NCBI GenBank assembly: GCA_021323835.1
Contig: JAJPKI010000185.1
Coordinates: 1-12,553, forward strand
From: Verrucomicrobiota bacterium
GTDB taxonomy: Bacteria; Verrucomicrobiota; Verrucomicrobiia; Limisphaerales; UBA11358
DNA length: 12,553 nt
Direction: 5' to 3'
Shown here: positions 6,628-12,553 of the stretch, in pieces
Numbering within the stretch: the first letter of the stretch is position 1
How the letters are laid out: each line of letters begins with the position of its first letter
The notes under the pieces: generated by a model
What the model was told of the DNA's origin: nothing
The model's input: the letters and a program-made list of their open reading frames with translations, nothing else
Database searches by the model: none
Made by a program: the position numbers and the translations under genes

Positions 6628-8054
6628 GATTTCACCTCCGACGCTTGCAGCGGCGCGTTCAAAGCTTTCCAGCCGGATTTGAGCAATCCAAATTTCCATC
6701 TAGCGGTCATGACAAAAATATTTGCGGCGAACAGAAAACTACCGAGCAGTAACAGTAATTGGCCGGTCGTGCTGAAACGGAATGCAATCAGTGTCGCACT
6801 GGAAACATCGTCAAAAGCGATTTTTGGATTTTCCAATTTCATTCCCTGCACAATTCCCGCGACGGCGAGCGAGCCGACGAGTAAAACGAGTCCGGCGATG
6901 AACAGCCAATGTTGCACGCGGACAAATTTCGGATACGGCAATTCACATCCCATCACGCGCAGCATCAGTTCATAAAATCCGCCGAGGATGACAATCGCGA
7001 AGAAACCGAGCAGTTGAAATTGTGTTTGCGCCGGACCAAACCAGGTAAATCCAACGACACGGCTAAAATGCGGACACGCCTGCGCGATAAGCATCAGACT
7101 GGATAAAATAAACGCTGCCGTTCCAAATTTGATGTAGCAGAACGGTCCGCCTTTGCATTGCGTGTTCGCGCCATAAACCGTTTTCACAGAAATTTTCGCG
7201 ATGGCAATCAACGGAATGATTAACAGCGCCGATGCGACCGTGCTTGCGGCAGGCAGCCAAGCCGGAACCGGCGCGCCTTGCGGAATGCCACACCACGTTC
7301 CAAAAATAATCAGCGTCCAAAACGCGAACAACGCGAGATAATGATTGTGCAGCGGGCGTCCGGCGAATTTTGGCAGGAAATAAAATGCCGCGCCAATGCC
7401 AACGAGCGCGAGCCAGACGAAAATTAAATTGTTCGCGAACCACCAATCAATCACCGCTTGCGCCACACCGCGAACAGGGCAAATCACGAGAAAGAAATTT
7501 GCCGCCGCATAAATCCATGGAAACCAAAGCAGCGCGGCAATCAAAAACCAGTGCGACACGTGCAATTCGCGATGATGCCGCGCGCCGAACGTTGCGAATG
7601 CAGAAATCGCAAACAGGAAAAATGCGCAGAGCAATAAAACAAACGCGCCGCGACCGTATTCCAGCCACAAAAAGCCGGTGCTGTTGCCGGACAAAATTAC
7701 CAGCGTTCCCACAACGACGCCCAGATGCCAAATGTTTGCAGCAACGATTGGCAGAAGCGGCAGCACAATCGGAATTTGGCTTAAGCGCGCAAAAATCCAG
7801 AGCATCACACCGAGCGCGGCGGGAATGCAAAAGCCGTAAAGAATTAAATCGTTCGCCGCCGGTTGAACGCGGCCGTAAGTCAGCCAAGCACAATTGGCAA
7901 ACATGTCCGGCTTGTGAAACGTAAGCGAAGCGACAATCGAAAGCGCGAGGCCAATGACGAGCCACAGCGCCGCGCCGCCAAACAGTGCGAGCAGCGGCAC
8001 GCGACAGGACGCGTCAATTTCGGAAACGGAAATTTTATTTTCGTTCACGTTCAT
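6624..8054 (-). CDS. CcoN-like haem-copper oxidase subunit I lacking the metal ligands
   Basis: A 476-residue polytopic membrane protein with about 12 hydrophobic segments whose order matches CcoN, the catalytic subunit of cbb3 oxidases. Recognisable landmarks are YGRVQPA (60-66), WWFANN (204-209), FYFLPKFAGRPL (224-235) with FAFWTLI (243-249), and ILGGFYELMLRVMG (356-369). At each place where CcoN has a cofactor histidine another residue stands: Ala67 (low-spin haem), Asn208 (CuB), Pro258 and Gln259 (CuB pair), Gln343 and Gln345 (haem b3 and haem b). Remaining histidines are at 47, 110, 160, 161, 165, 168, 236, 238, 329 and 382, none in a ligand position. It should not reduce O2 in the known way; a structural or docking role with ACIII is an inference. 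The start ATG 8054 overlaps the previous stop as ATGA. Automated pipelines would probably name it cbb3 subunit I. Confidence 0.85.
   Translation of the reverse strand: MNVNENKISVSEIDASCRVPLLALFGGAALWLVIGLALSIVASLTFHKPDMFANCAWLTYGRVQPAANDLILYGFCIPAALGVMLWIFARLSQIPIVLPLLPIVAANIWHLGVVVGTLVILSGNSTGFLWLEYGRGAFVLLLCAFFLFAISAFATFGARHHRELHVSHWFLIAALLWFPWIYAAANFFLVICPVRGVAQAVIDWWFANNLIFVWLALVGIGAAFYFLPKFAGRPLHNHYLALFAFWTLIIFGTWCGIPQGAPVPAWLPAASTVASALLIIPLIAIAKISVKTVYGANTQCKGGPFCYIKFGTAAFILSSLMLIAQACPHFSRVVGFTWFGPAQTQFQLLGFFAIVILGGFYELMLRVMGCELPYPKFVRVQHWLFIAGLVLLVGSLAVAGIVQGMKLENPKIAFDDVSSATLIAFRFSTTGQLLLLLGSFLFAANIFVMTARWKFGLLKSGWKALNAPLQASEVKS
6633..6639 (-). promoter_or_regulatory. Shine-Dalgarno site fixing the CcoO-like start
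   Basis: On the minus strand GGAGGTG lies five bases before the GTG at 6627. It is the strongest ribosome-binding site of the operon and sits inside the end of the CcoN-like gene. Together with the GTGA overlap it decides the start against the more upstream in-frame ATG at 6699. Confidence 0.8.
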
Positions 8055-8416
8055 TCGTAGAGATTTTTCTTCGGCGCGGCATTTGTCGGCGCGGGCGCAC
8101 TCGCCTGATTTTCGCGCCAAATTAAATTTGCACGGGCACTTTCCGCACTCTGACTTGCGATTATTTGCATCGCGGTTTCAATTGGCAATCGGACGATGCC
8201 GCGTTGCTGGTCAACCCAGCCGGGATTTTCGAGCGCGATGCTTTCTGTATGGCGAATTTCCGCGAGCGATTTGGAAATCGTCGCGTCGCGTTCGGCGTCA
8301 ATGGCCGGAACGGAAATGGAAAATTTCGCAATCGCGATGAGCGCGACGAAAATCACGAACGCGATGATAAATCCGATGGCCGCTCCGCTGGCGCGATTTA
8401 CATTTTCGTGATTCAT
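8051..8416 (-). CDS. Small single-span membrane protein of the ACIII operon
   Basis: This 121-residue protein has one N-terminal membrane helix (residues 11-31) and an extracytoplasmic part. The latter contains a coil-prone stretch (40-62), then PGWVDQQRGIVRLPIETAM (65-83), and a Pro/Ala-rich tail (105-115). A W-V-D-x-x-x-G-I-V-R-x-P-I-x-x-A-M motif is, as I remember it, found in small accessory proteins beside cytochrome oxidase genes, often near SCO or CtaG assembly factors. By position after actF it could also stand in for the small ACIII subunit ActG, but I see no sequence reason to say so. A good AAGGAGG site lies six bases before the ATG, and both ends overlap neighbouring genes as ATGA. 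The function is unknown; a subunit or assembly role is inferred from context only. Confidence 0.75.
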   Translation of the reverse strand: MNHENVNRASGAAIGFIIAFVIFVALIAIAKFSISVPAIDAERDATISKSLAEIRHTESIALENPGWVDQQRGIVRLPIETAMQIIASQSAESARANLIWRENQASAPAPTNAAPKKNLYE

Positions 8417-9672
8417 TGTGCGCCTCCTTCATCCGGCAGCGTGTCCGGCATTTCTTCCGGTTCGAGCGCAACGCCCATCGCTTCGAGCACGCGCGGGTCG
8501 CGTTGCGGATACGGCGGATGGCTCAAGAATTTTTTCAGGAACACCCACGCCAAAAATCCGCCCATGAGCATCATGCAACCGATTTGCACAGGCAGCCATT
8601 TCCACGGATAGCCGAAATTATTCGCGGCGGGCAAAATGTTGAAACTCAAATCCACAAAGTGCATCAGCCACGCCCATGCGCAAACCGGCAGCATAACTTT
8701 GAAATTTGATTTCACCTTCACCGGCAACAGAATGAAAAATGGCAGCACACAATGTCCGAAAATTAAAAATATGCTCCACGCAAACCACGAACCGTGTTCG
8801 CGGATGATGTAATAGAAAGTTTCTTCCGGCGTATTGGCGTTCCAGACGACGAAGAATTGCGAAAATTCCATGTAAGCCTGGAATAACGTGAGCGCGAAAA
8901 AGAGCGCGCCGATGAAATAAAATTGGTTGTCGTGCAAAACTTTGTCGAGGATGCGCTGACGTTGCAGCAATGCGGCGAGAATGTAAATCGTCGCGAGCGA
9001 AATCCACGCGCAGTTTGCGAAAAACCAGACGCCATAGACTGCGGAGAACCATTGATATTGCAGTGCTTTCATCCACAGGGCAGCGGCGAAGGTGATTGAG
9101 AGCGCCCAGGCGACGATTCCCCAGCCGGAATGAAAACGCATCCGGTAAGTGCAAAGCGGATCGCCGGTCACGTCCTGACGCAGCGACCAGTAGCTCAATC
9201 GCGACGACAGCAGCCACCAAATGCCGAAGAAAATTGCCGATGTGATTATGAAACCGGCGCAAGTGAACACCGGCCAGCGCGCTTGAATCAATTCATCCGT
9301 TGGCGGCAGCGTGAGCCAATGATAAATTTTCGGCGCAAGCAAAATGATTGGAATAAATAAAATTGCGAGCCACGGGAAAATCAGCGTCGCGATGTGTTCG
9401 CAGAAACGACGCGTCGCAACTGACCAACCGGCGTCGGTCAAATGATGAACAGTCACCCAGAACAGCGCGCCAAGCGCGACCGTAAGATAAAACATGAACG
9501 CGAGCAGCCAGGAAAACCCGAATTGCGTGCCGGGTTCGGTCTTCGAACTCAAACTGACGAACAAACCAATTACGGAAATAATTCCGCCAAACGCCATCAA
9601 AACAGCTGGCGCGCGTCGCCAGCCGGACAAATCCAGCGGCGGCGGCAAATGAGTTGTTTCGTTTGAACTCAT
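8413..9672 (-). CDS. actF: Alternative complex III subunit ActF (NrfD/PsrC-like membrane protein)
   Basis: ActF is the second NrfD-like integral membrane subunit of alternative complex III, the quinol:cytochrome c (or electron acceptor) oxidoreductase that replaces the bc1 complex. The 419-residue sequence shows about ten hydrophobic helices and family features such as FWVTVHHLTDAGWSV (71-85), followed by RRFCEHIA, an SGWG turn (182-185), YMEFSQFFVVWNANTPEE (267-284) and HFVDLSF (338-344), ending in a charged soluble tail. The start is placed at ATG 9672, one base after the actE stop; the frame could be opened 17 codons earlier at 9723, but that would run back into actE. It is followed by a 121-residue membrane protein with an ATGA overlap. 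ActF is not expected to carry cofactors. Confidence 0.9.
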   Translation of the reverse strand: MSSNETTHLPPPLDLSGWRRAPAVLMAFGGIISVIGLFVSLSSKTEPGTQFGFSWLLAFMFYLTVALGALFWVTVHHLTDAGWSVATRRFCEHIATLIFPWLAILFIPIILLAPKIYHWLTLPPTDELIQARWPVFTCAGFIITSAIFFGIWWLLSSRLSYWSLRQDVTGDPLCTYRMRFHSGWGIVAWALSITFAAALWMKALQYQWFSAVYGVWFFANCAWISLATIYILAALLQRQRILDKVLHDNQFYFIGALFFALTLFQAYMEFSQFFVVWNANTPEETFYYIIREHGSWFAWSIFLIFGHCVLPFFILLPVKVKSNFKVMLPVCAWAWLMHFVDLSFNILPAANNFGYPWKWLPVQIGCMMLMGGFLAWVFLKKFLSHPPYPQRDPRVLEAMGVALEPEEMPDTLPDEGGAQ

Positions 9673-9673
9673 A

Positions 9674-10327
9674 TTACTTGTAAGCGGCTTGTTGCGCCGC
9701 GGGCAAATCGTTGGAGGTTCCAAGTTGGCTCAATTGCAACGCGCGCAAATACGCGATAACTGCCCAGCGGTCTTGCGTTTGAATCAGCGGGCCATAAGCG
9801 CCCATCAAACCTTTGCCGTGCGTAATGGTGTTAAAAATTTCGCCGTCGGCCATTTCGATGATGCGCTTGTCATGCAAATTTGCGACCGCCGGCATGTCGC
9901 CAATTTTTTTGGTAATGCCGTTGCCGTCGCCGAGTTTTCCGTGGCATGGCGCGCAATAAATGTCGAAACGTTCGCGTCCGCGCGCGAGCATTGCCGCGTC
10001 AATGCGCAGCGGATTGGTTTCGACAAAATTCGTCGTGCCGGAAATTTTTCCGGTATTGACCGGCGAATCTTCAAATGAATAAACCTCGCCGCTCGCGGTT
10101 TGAATCGGCGTGCTGCGCGCAATCGTTCCTTCGGGCGGCAATTGCGAACTGACGCCGTTGGCAAACATGTCGAACGGTTTTTGCGGGCGCAATTTCGGCT
10201 GGCGGTCCATGTCCGAGAAAATTTCCAGCGGTGGTTTGCGCGAAATGCGGCCGTGCAATCCGGCGATGGCAAAAATTGCCGCCGAGAGGACGAGAACCAC
10301 GATGATTATGGAAATCAAATGGCGCAT
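9674..10327 (-). CDS. actE: Alternative complex III subunit ActE (monohaem cytochrome c)
   Basis: A 217-residue cytochrome c of the ACIII complex. An N-terminal hydrophobic helix (residues 3-23) is followed by the family segment FSDMDRQPKLRPQ (37-49), a linker, and a class I cytochrome domain with CAPCHG (Cys125, Cys128, His129) and the probable axial Met175 in KGLMGAYGP. ActE takes electrons from the multihaem ActA (outside the window, upstream) or hands them to the oxidase. In the structurally characterised complexes ActE is a lipoprotein; here I see no lipobox cysteine in the leader, so a transmembrane anchor is more likely. Its ATG overlaps the actD stop as TGATG, and actF starts one base after its own stop. 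Confidence 0.92.
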   Translation of the reverse strand: MRHLISIIIVVLVLSAAIFAIAGLHGRISRKPPLEIFSDMDRQPKLRPQKPFDMFANGVSSQLPPEGTIARSTPIQTASGEVYSFEDSPVNTGKISGTTNFVETNPLRIDAAMLARGRERFDIYCAPCHGKLGDGNGITKKIGDMPAVANLHDKRIIEMADGEIFNTITHGKGLMGAYGPLIQTQDRWAVIAYLRALQLSQLGTSNDLPAAQQAAYK

Positions 10328-10860
10328 CAGTCGTTGTCCTCCACAATTTCGATTTGCGCGCCGCCGATTTCTTCAAGCAGTTTTCGCGTTTCCATCTCAG
10401 AAAATTTCGGGTCGTTCGCGCCGATGACGATGAAAAATTTATCGCGCGTGGCGAGCGAGAAGCGCGGATTTTTGAATAGCGGATGATGCCAGCGCGGCAA
10501 TTGGTTCGTCGCGAACATGCCGACGAGCGCACCAATCGCGCCGCCCATGATGAGCATAATATATGCAGGCACAAAGGTCATCGGGGCGCTGAACATTGGC
10601 TTGCCGCCGACGATGAGCGGATAATCAAAGGCGTTCGCGAACCAAATCAATCCGACGACATTCAAAAACATGAACGCACCGCCAGCAAATGCAAACCAGC
10701 CGACGAGCGAATTTTTGTAGCCCATCACCTTTTCCATTCCATGAATTGGAAACGGCGTGAACACGTCCCATTTACGATAGCCGGCGTCGCGGACTTTTTT
10801 CGCGGCGTCCAAAAGCGCGGCAGCCGAATTGAATTCGGCGATGAGGCCGTAAATTTTCAT
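10327..10860 (-). CDS. actD: Alternative complex III subunit ActD (DUF3341)
   Basis: ActD is a two-helix membrane subunit of ACIII with no cofactor. The 177-residue sequence follows the DUF3341 pattern: an N-terminal soluble domain starting YGLIAEF with AAKKVRDAGY and WDVFTPFPIHGME (31-43), membrane helices at about 52-74 and 95-117, then HHPLFKNPRF (125-134) and a ferredoxin-like C-terminal part with the FFIVIGANDPKF strand. The ATG at 10860 overlaps the actC stop as ATGA and is preceded by an AAAGGAG site. The length is normal for the family. Confidence 0.93.
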   Translation of the reverse strand: MKIYGLIAEFNSAAALLDAAKKVRDAGYRKWDVFTPFPIHGMEKVMGYKNSLVGWFAFAGGAFMFLNVVGLIWFANAFDYPLIVGGKPMFSAPMTFVPAYIMLIMGGAIGALVGMFATNQLPRWHHPLFKNPRFSLATRDKFFIVIGANDPKFSEMETRKLLEEIGGAQIEIVEDND

Positions 10861-12278
10861 TTCGCCGCTCCTTTCGCTTTCGGTTTGCGATGTGGGTCGG
10901 CGTCGGGCATCACGCCTTTGACTTCAGAAATTGCGACCATCGGTAAAAATTTCACGAACAGCAAATACATCGTGAAGAAAACGCCGAGCGTGCCGATGTA
11001 AGTGCCGATGTCCACCCATGTCGGGAAATAAATTCCCCAGCTCGACGGCAGAAAATCCTGATAGAGCGAGCCGACGACGATGACGAATCGCTCGAACCAC
11101 ATGCCGACGTTGATGCACAGGCCGATGAAGAAAACGAGTTTCAGATTTTGGCGCGCGCGTTTGAGCCAGAGCAATTGCGCGAGACCAACGTTGATTAAAA
11201 GCATTATCCAGCCGCCATACCAATACGTGTGGCCGAAAAGGCGATGGCCGAAAACCCAGCGTTCGTAAGTGTCGCCGGAATACCACGCGATGAAATATTC
11301 CATTAAATAGATGTAAGCGATGGCGAGGCTGCTCAAGAGCGTGAGCTTGCAGACGCGGTCAATGTGCCGTTGCGTGATAATTTCTTCGAGGTGACAAAGT
11401 TTGCGCAACGGAATCAACAAAACCAAAACCATACCGAAGCCGCAATACACCGCGCCGACGACGAAGTAGAGCGGGAAAATCGTCGCGTGCCAGCCTGCGA
11501 GCATCGAGGTGCAGAAATCCAAACCGACGATTGAGCTCACGGTGAATACCAGCAACGTCGCGAGTCCCGCGAGAACGACGTAAGCTTTTTCGTAATTGTG
11601 CCATTGCCAAGCCGAACCGGTCCAGCCCATCGAAAAAATTCCGTAAGCAAATTTCGCCGGTCGCGATTTCGCGCGGTCACGCAATGCGGCAAGGTCGGGA
11701 ATCATTCCCATATACCAGAACAGCGTTGAGACGACCAAATAAGTGTTCACGGCGAACACGTCCCACATGAGCGGCGAACGAAATTGTGGCCACAAACCGT
11801 TTTGATTCGGAATCGGGAACATGAACCAGTCGAACCACGCGCGGCCGACGTGAATCCCCGGATAAAGTCCGGCCATCATCACCGAGAAAACGGTCATTGC
11901 TTCGGCGGCGCGGCCAATCGTCGTGCGCCAATGTTGTCGCGTCAGGAAGAGCATCGCCGAAATCAACGTGCCTGCGTGCGCGATGCCGATCCACCAGATG
12001 AAATTAACGATGTCCCAGCCCCACATAACCGGCGCACGATTTCCCCAAACGCCGACGCCAGTGGAAATCTGATAAATCAACATCGTCGGCAAAACAACGG
12101 CGGCGCAAAATGCAGACGGAATAAATGCGATGAGCCACCAGCGCGGAATTTTTCCTTCAGCGAACGCAGCCAATTTGTCCGTGAGCGCACCGAGGCCGCG
12201 ATAATTTTCCACGACCGGCGCGCGGCGCAATTCCGCCGGCGGCGCGAGCACTTCTAAATTGGTTCCAGTTTCTGGCAT
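10857..12278 (-). CDS. actC: Alternative complex III subunit ActC (NrfD/PsrC-like, quinol-binding)
   Basis: ActC is the NrfD-like membrane subunit that forms the quinol site next to the ActB iron-sulphur domain in ACIII structures. The 473-residue protein has about ten helices, with family segments GVGVWGNRAPVMWGWDI (74-90), NFIWWIGIAHAGTLISA (92-108), AAEAMTVFSVMMAGLYPGIH (124-143), GRAWFDWFMFPIPN (145-158), SPLMWDVFAVNTYL (168-181) and GMWFERFVIVV (392-402). These match ACIII ActC better than nitrite or polysulphide reductase NrfD/PsrC. The ATG lies six bases after the actB stop; a GAAGAGAAA stretch about 20 bases upstream is too far to be a good ribosome-binding site. The C-terminal soluble tail is basic. 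Confidence 0.94.
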   Translation of the reverse strand: MPETGTNLEVLAPPAELRRAPVVENYRGLGALTDKLAAFAEGKIPRWWLIAFIPSAFCAAVVLPTMLIYQISTGVGVWGNRAPVMWGWDIVNFIWWIGIAHAGTLISAMLFLTRQHWRTTIGRAAEAMTVFSVMMAGLYPGIHVGRAWFDWFMFPIPNQNGLWPQFRSPLMWDVFAVNTYLVVSTLFWYMGMIPDLAALRDRAKSRPAKFAYGIFSMGWTGSAWQWHNYEKAYVVLAGLATLLVFTVSSIVGLDFCTSMLAGWHATIFPLYFVVGAVYCGFGMVLVLLIPLRKLCHLEEIITQRHIDRVCKLTLLSSLAIAYIYLMEYFIAWYSGDTYERWVFGHRLFGHTYWYGGWIMLLINVGLAQLLWLKRARQNLKLVFFIGLCINVGMWFERFVIVVGSLYQDFLPSSWGIYFPTWVDIGTYIGTLGVFFTMYLLFVKFLPMVAISEVKGVMPDADPHRKPKAKGAAK

Positions 12279-12284
12279 TTGGCG

Positions 12285-12553
12285 TTAAACTTTTTTCTCT
12301 TCACCGCCGATTTTGCGATGTTCGTATTCTTCCGTGCTATAAGGCACGTGATAATCCGGCATCTTCGGATTCGGATTGCGGATGCGCGCGAGATAACTCG
12401 TGCGCGGCTTCGTCAACAAATCGCCGAGCAACAAATAATTTTGCGGCAACGTTTTCAATTTCGAAACCGTGCTGTTCGGGTCGCTCACGTCGCCGAACAT
12501 GATTGCGCCTGCCGGACACGCCTGCTGGCACGCGGTTTTCGGAATTGTTCCCG
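12285..12553 (-). CDS. actB: Alternative complex III subunit ActB, C-terminal end (partial)
   Basis: Only the last 88 residues are present; the 5' part is beyond the right edge. The visible part begins with TACQQACPAGAIMFGDVSDP, carrying the CxxxCP ligands of an iron-sulphur cluster of the ActB ferredoxin-like domain. It continues with PQNYLLLGDLLTKPRTSYLA and RIRNPNP, the conserved end of ActB. Full-length ActB is a periplasmic molybdopterin-oxidoreductase-like protein of about 1000 residues fused to this Fe-S domain; the Mo-like domain cannot be examined. By the usual order ActA (pentahaem cytochrome c) and the operon promoter should lie further to the right. Confidence 0.9.
   Translation of the reverse strand, partial: GTIPKTACQQACPAGAIMFGDVSDPNSTVSKLKTLPQNYLLLGDLLTKPRTSYLARIRNPNPKMPDYHVPYSTEEYEHRKIGGEEKKV

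Noticed and set aside
6628..6699. Longer CcoO-like protein from ATG 6699
   Set aside because: The added 24 residues are read from the end of the CcoN-like gene in another frame; the GTG at 6627 has a strong ribosome-binding site and directly precedes the membrane helix.
7370..7924. Long plus-strand frame opposite the CcoN-like gene
   Set aside because: Its composition (Arg, Lys, Gln, Ser rich, no domain) is that of an antisense shadow of a membrane protein gene with biased codons.
6624..8054. Functional cbb3 cytochrome c oxidase subunit I
   Set aside because: Overall similarity suggests this name, but no residue at the six ligand positions is a histidine, so an active O2-reducing centre is not supported.

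Overview
The window looks like a chromosomal segment of a Verrucomicrobiota-type bacterium, possibly near Pedosphaera/Limisphaerales. This is inferred from an alternative complex III (ACIII) respiratory operon of the kind found in that phylum and its neighbours, a short lysine-rich 52-residue protein of a style I associate with the group, weak or absent Shine-Dalgarno sequences at several genes, and moderate GC with many AAATTT-type words. No marker gene in the window fixes the taxonomy. There are no mobile elements, CRISPR arrays, rRNA or tRNA genes.

Left part (1-5181), housekeeping and metabolism. The 3' end of an M20 metallopeptidase (+) meets a 2H phosphoesterase (-) stop to stop. A secreted YncE/YVTN beta-propeller (-) follows. 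A roughly 340-base intergenic stretch holds a perfect short inverted repeat and a hairpin with a T-run. Next come a 52-codon ORF (+), a Maf nucleotide pyrophosphatase (-), and a translationally coupled pair of shikimate kinase aroK and epoxyqueuosine reductase queG (+). Two separate heptanucleotide tandem arrays lie here, one just upstream of aroK and one inside the queG coding sequence.

Right part (5183-12553), one long respiratory operon on the minus strand. In transcription order it reads actB (3' end only), actC, actD, actE, actF, a 121-residue membrane protein, a CcoN-like protein, a CcoO-like cytochrome c, and a membrane-anchored monohaem cytochrome c. Seven of its eight gene junctions are tight (ATGA, GTGA or TGATG overlaps, or a 1-nt gap) and the actB-actC gap is 6 nt, so it is very probably one transcript. 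ACIII oxidises membrane quinol and passes electrons to c-type haems. The three downstream genes look at first like a cbb3 oxidase attached to ACIII.

The most striking observation is in the CcoN-like protein (6624-8054). It keeps the cbb3 subunit I scaffold, but by eye alignment every histidine that binds haem b, haem b3 or CuB in genuine CcoN is replaced: H to Ala67, H to Asn208, HH to Pro258-Gln259, and HxH to Gln343/Gln345. The adjacent CcoO-like protein keeps its haem c site. The module therefore looks like a cytochrome-carrying assembly built on a catalytically dead oxidase core, perhaps a scaffold or electron-exit branch for ACIII rather than an O2 reductase. Three start sites were set by gene overlaps and ribosome-binding sites: GTG 6627 for the CcoO-like gene, ATG 8054 for the CcoN-like gene and ATG 9672 for actF.
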